A stretch of 64,000 nt of DNA, taken from contig WAID01000002.1 in the NCBI GenBank assembly GCA_016584495.1, forward strand, positions 1,922,001 to 1,986,000, given 5' to 3'. Source of the DNA: Celoporthe dispersa (Eukaryota > Ascomycota > Sordariomycetes > Diaporthales > Cryphonectriaceae). The notes beneath the pieces are model-generated. The model was not told where the DNA came from. It saw nothing but the letters and a program-made list of their open reading frames with translations, and did no database searches. Positions 47,966 through 59,871 of the stretch are shown one piece after another (position 1 is the stretch's first letter; each line of letters starts with the position of its first letter). The translations under genes were made by a program, and so were the position numbers.

Positions 47966-49800
47966 ATGGAAGAATCGGGTAATATTCCCCAAAATGCCAA
48001 AATTGCCTTGGAGAAGTCCGACGGCCTTGCCGAAGCTGCAATCCCCGCGGCGGCAGCGGTCTTAGAATCGAAGACGAGGTCTGACTCGGATCATGTCACC
48101 CAGGCGCAGGTGGAGGGGTCTCAAGAGGTGTTTGGGGATATTCAAGTGGACTGGGAGAAACCCCACGACCCGAAGAAGCCAATGGACTGGTCCAAGACGT
48201 GCAAGTGGACATGTGTCGCACTCGTTGCCTGTGTCACCCTGAATTCGTGAGTTCTCATTAATCAAGAACGAGACTCCTCCCAGTGGACTCGAGACTTCCT
48301 GAGGTCGTTCTGGCTCGCGGACCACAGCTGATAAATCAACGACGCATCTCCCAGAGCGATGGTCTCGACCATCATCACGCCGGGGACCTCACGTGTCATG
48401 GCCGAATTCCACAACGACAACGAGCAGCTGGGTTCACTCGTCACCTCGATATACGTTATTGCAGTCGTCTTTGGCCCGCTCCTCTAGGCGCCGCTTTGTG
48501 AGATGTCCGGGCGCTACATCGTCCTCAACGTCGCGGGTGTGTTTTTCTTGGTCTTCAACGTTGCTTGCGCAGTCAGCACCGACATGGCCATGCTGCTCGT
48601 CTTTCGTTTCTTCGTCGGACTGTTCGGCTGCGTATCCGCCGTGCTTGGAGGCGGCGTGATCGCCGATCTTATGGAGCCCCAGGATCGGTCGAAGGCCTTG
48701 AGCGGATGGCAGGTGGGACCTCTTTTGGTATGACACCTATAGTTCGAATCCGGCTCATGTCGTCCATATTCCACCGACTTCATTGCCCTAGCTGGCTGGA
48801 TGGCTGACCTAGGGTCAGGGCCCCGTAATTGGACCTATAGTGGGAGGGTATCTGTCCGAGTCACTCGGCTGGCGATGGGCGTTTTGGCTAATTTGCATAC
48901 TGGTGAGCCATTTCATGTCCGGTGTCTGCTGGTGGTCCCCGTGATTCTGCATTTCTGACATTCGGAGAAAAGCAATTACCGTTGGTTATAGGCTGTTTGG
49001 TCATCATGCGCGAGACGTATGCGCCGGTGCTGCTGGAGCGCAAGGCGGCACGTCTGCGGAAGGAGACAGGCAATCCCAACTACCATTCAAAGTTCTACGC
49101 GGGTCAGTCTCGCCGGGGTCTCCTACGAAGGACGTTCTTGCGGCCGGCAAAGATGCTGTTTGGTTCCCCTATCGTGGCATTGCTAGCCTTGATCATCTCC
49201 ATCGCCAACGGCTACGTCTATTTCCTATTCACAACATTCACGGGCGTGTTTCAGGGGCAGTACGGCTTCAGCACGGGATCCGCAGGACTGGTATGAATCG
49301 GCATCGGTATCGGCTTCATGGCAGGCCTTGCCTTTACAGGACCCGTTGCCGACAAGCTCTCTGTGCGTATGACCGCCAAGTATGGCGAACACAAGCCCGA
49401 ATACCGTCTGCCTCCGTTGTTCGTGGGAGCCTTCTCCATGCCTGTCGGTCTGTTCATCTACGGATGGACTGCACAGTACAAGATCCACTGGATTGTGCCC
49501 ATCATCGGCACTACCATCGTCGGATTTGGTGTGATCTACATCTTCCTACCCGTTCAGGCCTACCTCATCGACGGCTTCACCGTGTACGCCGCAAGCGCCG
49601 ATGCGACCAACACAATTATCCACTCCATCTTTGGCGCAGTTCTCCCGCTGGCCGGACCGTCTCTGTATGGCAACCTGGGGCTGGGCTGGAGAAACAGCCT
49701 CTTGGGCTTCATTGCGCTGGCGACAGCCGCGGTGCCCTTCTTGCTGCTCCGGTACGGCGAACAGGTCAGAACCTCGCCACGGTTCAGGCTGCAGCTGTAA
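47966..49800 (+). pseudogene. MFS exporter (DHA1 drug:H+ antiporter type) with two premature stops
   Basis: Plasma-membrane efflux carrier, commonly the product exporter of a metabolite cluster. A polar ~80-residue N-terminus leads to KPMDWSKTCKWTCVALV. After an intron (about 48249-48352) come MAEFHNDNEQLGSLVTSIYV, the family segment CEMSGRYIVLN, FFVGLFGCVSAVLGGGVIADL, GGYLSESLGWRWAFWLI, IMRETYAPVLLERK and ASADATNTIIHSIFGAVLPL. TAG at 48485-48487 interrupts the VFGPLL/APLCEM join, a conserved part of the family, and TGA at 49294-49296 follows AGLV. The intron near 48902-48990 does not keep phase with its neighbours, so a further lesion is likely. Probably dead. Confidence 0.75.
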
Positions 49801-50772
49801 TGGGATGTCGGACTTCCACTTTGAGCCTCTCCGACGCATTGCCACCGGGTCGCACCACAAGGGAGGGGGTTGAAAAAAGTCCCTGCAGGTTGGCTTTCCT
49901 GCCATCTGCAAAATGTTGCCCCGATTTTGCATCGAAGGAACAATACCTTGCACCCTGTTCGCATAACTCTATTGAGAGCTGACCGGTCTCGGTCTGACGG
50001 CCCCTAAAGCACCATATAAAGCTTAGCGTACCAAAATACTAGGAGGTGGACACTCAACTTGGTAGCATATCCCCGTCTGCAGCCATCTCGTTCGATTTGT
50101 CACTCCTTGATTCGCTTGAAAGGTTCACTAGCGATGTGCTAATTTACAAGATCTGAGGGCCAACGGCTTCACAGACACCATCGGAAAGCGAGAACGCTTA
50201 CATCTCTCAAAGCGCTGCTACGTCGGGTCTCTTGTCACATGTCGGATCTCCTGTCCAGACCATTCCCTGGAAAATACCGTAGCTGGGTGTAGCTGGGTGA
50301 GTGCAATCGCCGGCATGGTCTTTCACACCGTATTGATGTTCATGGTGCGACCAACGTTGAACATTGCTACCACGATTGCTTCTCATCGCTGTGGCTGCCA
50401 GCCTGCCTGGTCAAGAGAGGCCACATACATCCTGGTAGGCAGGTTGCAGTGCATGGCCCCCAAATGTGAGACGAGCAGCAGTGTAACACTGGAAGAATTA
50501 TCAGCATTCACTGGACGAGTGGTCAATCTGGAGACCGCAGGGCACTTTTTTCTTCAAGCCCCCGAAGCTTGATAAGACAGTACTGTTACTCGCTCGACAC
50601 TGAGCAATCGTCTCTCATTGCTCACTGTAACCCTCACGCCTCCTCACGAGGAATCGTACACAGGTGGCTAGTCATACGATTGCCACAAGAAACGCAGCTT
50701 TTCCAGACTAGAGGCCTGGACGGCTCACGCCTGGTCCCAATCGAAAACGATCGTCGTGAAGGTGACACCACC
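49801..50772. other. intergenic, regulator promoter
   Basis: About 970 bp between co-directional genes. The frames at 50297-50572 and upstream of 50773 have no domain. A direct repeat GTAGCTGGGT(G) occurs at 50278-50297. Confidence 0.4.
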
Positions 50773-52211
50773 ATGTTCAACACCCTGCGCACCAGCAGTT
50801 CGGCCGATGGATCCTACGTCCTCGAGGCCACTGAGCCCCCTTTCAAGAAAAGTCGCCACAGCACGCTCGTTAGAGTGGCCTGTTACCTCTGCAGGGCGAG
50901 CAAAGTATGGTCCCCGCACCACAAAACTTTCTAAACTTCCCATTTCATTTGTGACGGTCTCGAAGTGATCTTGGCCAGGCATTGCCGAGGGTCTTTCACC
51001 CCCTCACTGCCTCTTCGATGTTGACCAGTTAGCGCATCATAGTTAAAATGCTCTGCCGAGCCAGACGGCTGTCAACGATGTGCAGCCAAAAATGCCGAGT
51101 GTCGATACGCGGATACCGCCAATAGCACCACATCGCGGCCAAGAGCGGACGCCCCAGCCAGCCCAGGCCTGAGCGACATCCTGATGTCGCCCCCTCTTTC
51201 TTGGATAGAATCAGTTGAGCCCACTTCCCATGTCGAAAGTGCCGATACTGTATCCTGCGACTTCTTTCGGGACTCTGGCTTGCTGGGGAGCGATACTGGT
51301 GCGGAACATAGCCCCGCGCCGCGGGGCAAGAGCCCGATACCATAAATCAATTCCCATCAATCGACCTCCCGTCGAATGGGCCAGGGTCAAGCTCAGACGT
51401 CGACTTCTCGCCAAGTTCCCGATCAGCCCCGACGGCTGGTATCGAGAACAACTTGCTCGATGCAAACAGCAGTGCCCCCACTGCCAATGACACTCGGAGC
51501 TCCCCGCTGCCTCTGCTCGGCACGGGTGCTCCAAATATCTCGTTGTCAGGAATCAGGCATGTGGCGCCATGTGTATGTTCGAGTAAAGCCATCGGCACTT
51601 ATGAGAGCATCGAACTGTTGCTACCATGCGGCATGCGGACCAAGGATGCGCCCACGTCGTCAGATGAGATATTGCAACATCAGAAGACGGCATTAGCGGA
51701 ACTTGAGTCTCTCTTGAGCTGCCACCGGTGCATTCGACGATCCGCCTACGCCATGTTTGTCATGTCAATGTGTGGTCGACTGTTGGCTAGCCTTGAGATG
51801 ATTGTCTACCAGAGTAGCACCAAAGACTGCAGTGTCGGGAGTGGGCAACAAACGCCTATTGTGGCGTCTTCCCGCGACAGAACTCATCTTCAAGCCGCAA
51901 GGGAAGCCGATAGACCCCGTGGACCTAGCCTCTCAGACCTCAGTAATAGCAGAGGGGGCCAGGAATGGGACCACCATCACTCGCAGCGGAAACGGCTGTG
52001 GATTGGGCGCTGGCAGCTTGACGACGAAGACCAGGTCCAAGTCCTGCAAACTTTACTTACATCGCGGCTGAACAAACTCGGGGTCCTTGTTGATATCATT
52101 AAGCAGCTGGCGAATGAGAACCGCTGGATGGCTCACAAAGCAATAGCCGATAATCTGGAAGAGCGCATTAGTGAAACAAGGCTTGCTATAAAAATATTAA
52201 CAAAAATATAA
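50773..52211 (+). pseudogene. AflR-like Zn2Cys6 pathway regulator, zinc cluster disordered
   Basis: Probable cluster-specific activator. The start ATG at 50773 leads into KKSRHSTLVRVACYLCRASK, the first half of a Zn2Cys6 cluster (C-x2-C). A GT donor follows at about 50909. The second half should give C-DG-...-C-x2-C-x6-C, but the next sequence only gives CDG followed by Cys at wrong spacing before a stop, so the DNA-binding domain appears damaged. From 51453 a long exon carries the C-terminal part: LESLLSCHRCIRRSAYAMFV followed by MSMCGRLLASLE and, near the end, RWQLDDEDQVQVLQTLLTSR. This matches the AflR-family C-terminal region in order and character. Position at the end of the co-directional set fits a pathway regulator. 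The exon structure between 50908 and 51452 is not resolved, so some damage may be misread. Confidence 0.6.
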
Positions 52212-53366
52212 TTATATAGCAATTGCTACAGGGGCTGAATATTTGCTTCCAGCAGAGCATTTAGAGTGCTTATTACATCTATAAATTGTTTCAACTGTTA
52301 TTTCGTAACTTAAGAGCTGTAATAAGTCTTAATCACATAATAGTCTGTTTGAATAGAGAAGATAGTGACATTGAACAGGGAAAGCGATAATATTTGATGC
52401 TTATTTCAATGCGACAGACTGCTTTATCTGCTCTGCTCGTGGTTTGTTATATATATTTCTGGGGATATCAAGATGGTATGCGGTAATACTCAGAAGTGCT
52501 TGTAATTGATGTGTTCAAAGCTTTAGCAGAGGCTATAAACTTTGACTCGCAAGCATCGCAATATGGATAAGTAGAACACTGAAAATGATGATCCTCCACA
52601 CTTTGATCTCAGTACTAACGCGTAAGACTCCCTCAGGTGTAATAGCTACGAATGCAAACATTGCAGCAAGCTGATGGAAGAGAAATCGCTGGTCGGTGCT
52701 GTAAAGCAATAGAGTAGCTGAAACAAAAGCGTTCAACATAATTTGAGAGCTAAAAATTAGAGTGTATATTGTAGGAGCTAATATTAGAGAGTCTATTCTA
52801 AGCATAATTCGCAATTGGTTCGAATCAAATCGCTTGTACAAACCAGTTTATATGGCTTATACTCCTATTTCTTATTAGTTTGACTCAAGCTAACCTCTTA
52901 ATTAGCTCGTATAAATCGGTTTTTATAAACTAGCTTATATGGAGTTTCGATGTGGTAGAGGCCTTTGGGAGTCCTATTTAATGTGGACTCAAGGCACGTA
53001 AATAAAGCTATTCACAAATAGGCTAGCCATTTACTAACCCGCGCCCATTCAATGGTGTGGGGCTAGCCAGCTAGTGAGTCACGGTGTTGATCTCCCAATT
53101 AGGACTAGCGCCACCCATGCCTCAGTATATAGCAATGCCTTTGGCACCTAGTAATAGTTGAACAATCCATCGTTCCTTCCTACCATTTGCAGTATCCCCA
53201 TGTGTGTCTTCCGCATTCAAGCTAGATATTTTATCATATATAAAGCTAATATATATATCAAGAAAAAGGAAATATATTATTACAAAAAAATTTTATTTAT
53301 CAGCTAGTCGCGAGTTGTTGTATCCCGAGGCTAGACCTAAATTTACTCTGATATATTATGCTCTAG

Positions 53367-53434
53367 TGTAATGAGCACTGCAGTAATCCGAAGATTCCTA
53401 AGTACCGATTGGGTTTATGCTAGCAAGAAAGATA
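53367..53434 (+). repeat. dispersed repeat R2, copy a
   Basis: Starts TGTAATGAGCACTGCAGTAA. Its relatives are at 25560-25622 (inverted) and 59679-59745. About 68 bp recognisable. Confidence 0.6.
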
Positions 53435-53692
53435 TCAAAAAGCATTGAGTCCTTGAATATGGAACCATACAAATCCTAATAAACAATGCAAGTGTTCACT
53501 GCCTTTGGGGCTATTCAATATATAAGACTGAATACTTAGATTGACGACTGAAGAGCTATGTACTAAATCTATCTACTGGCAATGATCGCGTCCTTATATA
53601 TCTAGCTCTTCAGTCCTGGACCGCAGAGTCGACGACCGACTTCATCGGTCCAAGGTTACATCGACGGGACCGACGAGCGGTCCTGTCAATCC

Positions 53693-53737
53693 ACACCCTA
53701 ACCCTGGGTTATATAATCCTGTCCCATTTGTGGGTCT
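53693..53737 (+). repeat. dispersed repeat R4, copy a
   Basis: Contains CCTGGGTTATATAATCCT, shared with 57273-57318. Both copies continue with a T/G-rich segment. The TATA-like core next to a repeat suggests an LTR promoter, which is inference. Confidence 0.55.
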
Positions 53738-54061
53738 GTTTACGGGCATAATACCCGCGCACGCAAATCTCGAGCCATGGGCGCAACTACGTTCTCAGCA
53801 CACTTTGGTTCCTCGACGAGCAATCTAGTGCGCACAATATCCTGCATACATAACCCTAGTGCCTTAAACACGTTTTCAATAATGTCTAGGATCCAAAAAA
53901 AAAAAAAAAAGTCTGGCTAAGAGCCGAGGAGCCGCTCACACACAACATTGCCCTCGCACAGGAGGATTCGACGTCGTGCCGGATACATGGATTGTGTCAC
54001 CGATCCGCACAGCTTGATAATAACCTTGTAGACACTGATTCCGAGTAACGAGAAGCGCTAG

Positions 54062-54169
54062 ATGTTATGACTCATCCAACATGCATGTCACGACAAGGAA
54101 AATGGCACAGCACCCAGGCTACCCGGAACGGACCCCCAGGAGCCGAGAGTCCAACACTCTAGTGCACAC
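54062..54169 (+). repeat. dispersed repeat R1, copy c
   Basis: About 108 bp that align with both arms of the inverted repeat at 59526-59871. Shared segments include CATCCAACATGCA near the start and ACTCTAGTGCA at the end. This copy is the most GC-rich of the three. Confidence 0.65.
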
Positions 54170-54855
54170 TTGATAAGTGTAGTAGTATTGCTAAGTCTTG
54201 CACAGACCGCACGGCCTCCAGGATGCTTGTTGCTAATTTGGTCACAATATAGTCACTACCGGTAATGAGGGGACAACATGCTGGTCGAGATTGAGACATG
54301 GGTCGAAGTGGGTTCTGGTGGTCGGGGACTACTAAGACTGGCCAAGTTCTGAGAGCGCTAAAGAAATTACACATACGCAATATGTCAGGTATGCTGAAGA
54401 TCCGCCAATCACAACGAGCAAATTGATATTCAACTTGAATTCGAAGTCGATGTGACTAATTGATTACTGTTCTTCATACATGAGGTGTAGATTCTTCATG
54501 TGGTCAATCATATACACAATTCATCGGATCCTGCTCGGGCTAATAATATGCCCTAACTCGCGGTTCACGTTGCCGCTTTCTGAGCTTATTCCTCCTCCCT
54601 GGCATTATAGTACCGTTGTTGGCATTTTGAATCCGATATGTGGATCTTTCGCGCCGCAGATCGAGCTGAAAATGGTAGGATTCCGTACACTGGCTCGGAG
54701 CGAGAGGTGAAGGGGGAACGGAGTCGGCCCACCTAATCAAAAGTAACACAGTCTACCGACATCCCGTTAAAACTGCCCTTCTTATATAGTCGGCCTACGC
54801 TTCCTTCGCATCCCTTCAGCAATGCCTTCTCCAACCAAGCTTCCCCGATATCAAC

Positions 54856-56097
54856 ATGCAGAAATCAGTTGTCGCAGCGTCCGCGCTGCTAATTGCCTCC
54901 GCTGCAGCTACTGTCGAGACCCTAAGCAATGTTCTCACAAATGGAACTGTGACTGCAGAGTGGGTGTCAGGCCCAAACACATATTTGGACGCTCCGAAGA
55001 TTTCCGGGCCTGCAAATGACACTTCTTACGACTGGTATGCTCAATTTCTTAACTCGCCAGTTTTGCACCGTCCTAAACTAAAACGCCCACAGGTGGTACT
55101 TCGATGTTGTATCTTCAACCACCAATGCATCTACGGTAGTCGTCATCTACAATTCAGGTCCTGATGGCTTCATCAATACGTATTATGACGGCCCTCTGTC
55201 GGCGTCCATCACGGGGACGTTCGCTAATGGGACCCAATATAACTTGGAGCTGCCTGCGACCGGTGGCGTTATTGATTACGACCAGGACGGCATCTCATTA
55301 GAATGGGAAGGTACCGGCTTCAGCTTCGTTGGATCTAGTCTTTCGGAGTCTGAAGTGACTTATGTCATGACCATCAACTCGCCTGATATCGGCGTTCAAG
55401 GTACCATAACCTGGAACTCAGTAAGTGGTACCAAAACCATCACTTCACCGCTTGACGGAGAGCCTGCTAGTACCATGGTTACTGATTGTTCAACTAATAG
55501 CTCGCTCCCGCTCACTACCCTTGCAGCCTTAACGAAGACGGTGCGAACGAGGTGATTATGCCACACATCGGCTGGGCTAATGCCGTACCTGACGCGACGG
55601 CAAGCGTCGATCTCCTCTTCAGCGACGGGACCACACTGAGCTTTGAGGATGGCATTGGGTATCATGACAAGAACTGGGGCGACCAGGCTTTCGTGGACAG
55701 TGCCTCTCAATGGTACTGGGGACACGCGCACCTCGGCCCTTACTCCATTGTCTGGTATGACGCCCTTGATCTCGCTGGTCAAGAGTACTTCGCTGGCTAC
55801 GTGGCCGAGAATGGCACGGTCATCAGTGCTAGCTGCGCCACGGACGCAGTTGTGGTCCGTCCGTGGGGTGCAAACAGTACCTACCCGCCAACCTTGACAA
55901 CAGGTATCATGCAGGGCCTGGGAATGCAGTTCGACCTAGGCAACGAAACGACACTAGTTGCCAATGTTACGACCGGCACCATCATTATCGACATAACAGG
56001 ATACAACCGGGCTCGTGGAACAATTGAAGGCGGGATTGATGGTGGGGAGTCTTATACAGGAACAGCATTGTTCGAGGAGTTTGCTTTGATTGTATAA
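54856..56097 (+). CDS. Diels-Alderase-like secreted protein (CrtC/lipocalin-fold family)
   Basis: Member of the family first labelled hydroxyneurosporene-synthase-like, which includes fungal pericyclases of PKS-NRPS pathways such as CghA and Fsa2. Exons 54856-55034, 55093-55420 and 55501-56097 give 367 aa in one frame. Introns are 58 and 80 nt, GT-AG. A signal peptide (MQKSVVAASALLIASAAAT) is present. Family marks are WYFDVVSS after intron 1, LAPAHYPCSLNEDGANE, HIGWANAVPDATASVDL, then GIGYHDKNWGDQAF, WYWGHAHLGPYSIVWYDAL and the C-terminal TGTALFEEF. The gene is intact. It lies about 4 kb from a broken PKS-NRPS, the enzyme type such proteins usually follow. A role in ring closure is inference from family and neighbour; other members have unknown substrates. 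Confidence 0.85.
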
Positions 56098-57778
56098 TAC
56101 AAGGGACCTGGAGCTGGCGCAATATTTCCCCTTATGATAATACATGGATGAAGGTAGTAATTAAACTTTAAAGGTTTGGACCTCTGTAAGGAGGTAGGTA
56201 TAAATGACACAGGAAATGCTCTCAAGTCGATCATTTTCCCGATAAACATCACTTCATGGGATATATCGTATTGGCGCATGCTCTATATGGTTCACCCATG
56301 CATTGCATGCAGACACATATGTATAGCACTGCAGTGTCCTGGAAATGCTTAATGATAAGACTATCTATAAACAGAGATGTATGAAAACTCATTGCAAAGG
56401 AGAATGGACTGATCATGAAATTATGCTAAATGCTAAAAGTTCTTATATCTTTCAAAGCTTTAAAAATAATGCTGAAAAGATAGAATATTAGGAATGAGAC
56501 TTGGAAAATATATTTCAGAAAGAAGATACACTACGCGTAAAAGGAGTGTGAACTGAGATATGTTGCGGATTATGAAGAAGACTGCAAGTTCTGTAAGAGC
56601 AAATAGTAGGACGATTTTGTGGCATATAATATCGCTGAGCTTCACATACATGACGAGGAAACCATTGTAGGCTGAAAAATAAGACGTGATTACCCAGCCG
56701 TTTTAGTCGAAGCTGTGCAAGTCTTTGACGATGGTAGTCTCGAGTGTGAAGTGGAGGCGGAGGCATAGGGACGCTGTCGAAGCGTGCAAGCACTATGGAG
56801 TCGGGTAAATCTACATTCTTGTCTCCTGGATTTGCATGCTGTCGGAGCTTGTAATTAATAAAATATTAGTCGTCATTTGGTCGCAGCCTCAACCAAAGGG
56901 ACCTCAATATCTGTATCATACTTTTGATAACTTATGCTCGTTCCTCGCTGTGTTACTGTCTTTGGCTGTAGATTCCCGTACTGGGTAGATCGGCTTTTTG
57001 CGAACGTGAGATACTTCTATTGCCACCGAAGGATGCCGTGTTCTCGACACTGCTATCAACCAGACTTAACACGAGTTAAGTCTAGTACAGTGGTGCTTCG
57101 TAAGGGATGAAGGGTTGCCACTTTCGACAGCTCAATTTTCGAGAAGAAACTCAAACGGCAGAGTTGTGAGACACTGAAAACTGCAATGCATTGTCAGCCT
57201 TCCGAGAGATTAAGAATTGACAAGATCTTATACAATACAACGTGAATACGTTCCCAGATCATCCCTCCAGCATAACTCTAATCCTGGGTTATATAATCCT
57301 TTTGTGGTTTTGTGAATAATTGTTGAACTTCCTGCACCGAAGGGTTCATTTTGAGTGTCTTCTGCGCTGTGTTGCATCTCTTCTCCGAGATAAGTTATAA
57401 TGTGATACGTGAATGTATCACCCAAATTTACACGTATCTGTACTGTTCTCTCACAGCACTAAAAATTTCTCTTGACAGCGTTAAGATTTTGCAGCACGCA
57501 TTCCCCCCATGCTTCAAATCACAGATATCAGATCTGATGCACACCTATTTAACTGAGTTTGCCGTACCACTCTGCCAGTCAAGGCACGCATACTCTTTTG
57601 CATAGTGCAGTAGTCCAGTGCATCAAGATCATTATTCAATCAGTACATCCAAAGGTCAGGAGTATTGAATTAGCGTATTTATAGCAGCTATCAGTTCGTA
57701 AAATATTTGAGTACACTGCATCTTCTCTGGACTAACAGGCCTCTTAAGTTTATTGACATCTCAATCATCCACAGCTGG
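56098..57778. other. AT-rich gap with a relic repeat
   Basis: About 1.7 kb with no gene recognised. It contains R4 copy b. Downstream of 57.3 kb the sequence is the shared 3' side of the convergent AKR gene. Confidence 0.45.
57273..57318 (+). repeat. dispersed repeat R4, copy b
   Basis: Shares CCTGGGTTATATAATCCT with 53693-53737, flanked by diverged sequence. Confidence 0.5.
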
Positions 57779-58844
57779 CTACACAGGAGATATCTTGACT
57801 GCCTTCACAGCCTCGAAGTTGTCGAGAATAGCATTCGCCTTAAGAGGCTCCCACAGAGCATCGATCTTAGCTGCTGTCTCCGCACTCAGAGGTCCTTTCT
57901 GGATAGCCGCGAGGTTACTTTTCCACTGCTCGATAGTCGTTGCGCCGATGACCATGCCGTCACCCTTCGAAGCATCTAGAGCAGAGTTGTGAGCCACCCA
58001 GCGGTAGGCCATTTCCACGCTCGATATGCCTTCGGCCTTGGAAATTTCGTGCCATTTGTCCAACACTTCCAAGGCCGAGGGCTTGTTGTATAGGAATTGG
58101 TATACTTTGCCGAGGAAACATGCCTGGTTCCAGCGACCCTGGAAGAACTGGTTGCGGAACTGCTCTGACGTCTTGCCAAAGAAGCCACCCGCGATAGGGC
58201 TATACGCAACAAAAGCGATGTTGTGTTTACGCAGAACAGGGAGCAGTTTGTCTTCGGGCAGGCGCGCAACAGCGCTGTAGCTGCCCTGGAAAACAGAGGG
58301 AAGTATGAAATCCTTCTCTTTGCATATCTTGACAACCTCTTCGACTTGTTCGGCAGTATGATTGGAGATACCAAAACGTTTGAAGGCGCCATCTTTATGG
58401 AGGGAATCGATTCCAGAGAGCGTTTCTTCGAAGGGGATGCGTGCGTCCGGAGCATGCAGGAAGAGAATATCAAGCTTATGAAGGATATTGTCAGCTTACA
58501 GGCCTGCAAGTTCGCACACTGACAAAAGAGTACTAACTTACCTGCTGTATGCCTAGCTTGCCGATGCTTTCTTTGGCCTGAGCGATAACATTCTCCTTCG
58601 TCGCAACCAGGGCTGGATGAGCACCACCTGTCAACTTGGTGGAAATGGCGAAGTGCGATCCGAACTTGAGTTGGCCCAAGTACTCCTCACACTCGCGATA
58701 GGCAACTGCGCTATCAATGCTGCTGATGACGTCCTTACTCTCCAACAGAACGTCGAGCCATAGCTTCACGTCTTCGGCAGACTTGAAGCCTTGGTCGGAA
58801 CTGAAGAGACCGGTCCCGAAATTTAACTCTAGCTTGCTGCCCAT
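57779..58844 (-). CDS. aldo-keto reductase
   Basis: NADPH-dependent carbonyl reductase of the AKR superfamily, probably cytosolic. Exons 58844-58542 and 58474-57779 with a 67-nt GTAAGT...AAG intron give 332 aa. The catalytic Asp, Tyr and Lys lie in SSIDSAVAYRECEEYLG and FAISTK. Then come LDILFLHAPD, a GISNHTAEQVEEV segment, FVAYSPIAGGFF and the cofactor-binding GMVIGATTIEQWKSNL near the C-terminus. It resembles the AKR7/AKR8-like aldehyde or pyridoxal reductases of fungi. The frame is intact. It stands between an intact Diels-Alderase-like gene and the broken PKS-NRPS; a part in that pathway is possible but not shown, as such reductases are also common housekeeping genes. Confidence 0.87.
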
Positions 58845-59525
58845 GGTGACTCAGACGTTGTAGTAAGTGCACAGCAGTTGGTGGAGTAAAAACAAGGTAT
58901 GATAACGTTTCGTCTACTCTCTAGAAACACTTTAAAAGGGGACGACAGTACCGGACGTTGAAGGAGGGGTAGGTATTAATAGCAACAAGACGTTGCGAAG
59001 CGGCCCAGCAACCCCTTCAGCTCCCTTTGGAGCGACAGCTCCCTGGAAAGCGACTTGTTATAGCTGGGAGGGCTCCAGCCCACCTTTCTCATTCTCGCTA
59101 CGCACTGCAGGCAGCTACAGAATGTTGTGTTACAATAGTGCTCGTGCCGCTCGGCGGATTCCAATATGGCTACAATGCAATGCAGTACTTTTGGTAAGCG
59201 AGTCCGGTCTAAACCTGCGTAAAAAGTTGGCACCAATAGAGCCGGCGCGATCAGCCGTTAAGAGCCGTAGGGTCCGTTGGGAAGCCTGTAGTAGCTATTG
59301 AGAGCTGAAAAATATGATTGCTGGACCCACTTATGCACATCTGTGTCCACTCGTCACTTGTCCTATAAACTCAAACAGCCTCGCATAACCAACAACAGCA
59401 CTTTCGGAAAGCTATGCCGTTTTCATTCAAAGCTCCGAAACACGCTTGCATAAACGTAGATTATCGCTCTGCAGCATGTTCGTACTTTCTTACAAGCTAT
59501 AGATTTGCAATAAGTACCATGCAGA

Positions 59526-59871
59526 ATGATAACCCATCCAACATGCAGGTTATAGTGGGAACAAGGACAAGCATTAAAGCTATTCGGAATGAAACTCCAA
59601 AAGCTAAGAATCCAATACTCTAATACAGAATAGGAAAAGGCAGAATTATATAATTATTATAACCCATTCAACATGCAGTGTAATAAGCACTGCTGTATCC
59701 CAAGGGTCTAGCGAGTACACAAAGGGTTCATGCAAACCAATATCGGAAACATCTAAGTATTTCTGCACTAGAGTACTGGATTCTCAGCTCCTAGGGTTCC
59801 ATTCCGAGTAGCCATGGTGCTTGTCCTTGTTCCTGTCGTGACCTGCATGTTGGATGGGTCATAATAGTAAT
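59526..59871. repeat. R1 inverted repeat (arms 59526-59630 and 59760-59871)
   Basis: The arms, about 105 bp each, are inverted copies. Both contain ACCCATCCAACATGCAGGT and GAACAAGGACAAGCA. The left arm is consistently more AT-rich, and most differences are C/T or G/A. The ~130-bp centre holds R2 copy c (59679-59745). A related copy is at 54062-54169. It looks like a small terminal-inverted-repeat element or a nested LTR relic. Confidence 0.7.
59679..59745 (+). repeat. dispersed repeat R2, copy c
   Basis: Starts TGTAATAAGCACTGCTGTAT; related to 53367-53434 and 25560-25622 but more diverged. Confidence 0.45.

Larger units (their letters stand above)
52212..54855. other. AT-rich repeat-bearing gap
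   Basis: About 2.6 kb, with three dispersed repeats listed separately. It has a 16-A run near 53897 and palindromic GACCGAC/GGTCC motifs at 53636-53690. A hydrophobic minus-strand frame at 52533-52841 lacks a domain and sits in AT-rich DNA; it was not called. The pattern suggests decayed LTR or other elements. Confidence 0.5.

Noticed and set aside
36530..52211. A GGPP synthase within the diterpenoid cluster
   Set aside because: Looked for the two Asp-rich prenyltransferase motifs in all frames and saw none; it may lie elsewhere in the genome.
52533..52841. Hydrophobic 102-codon minus-strand frame
   Set aside because: Lies in AT-rich repeat-bearing DNA, has no domain and AT-rich frames often encode hydrophobic residues by chance.
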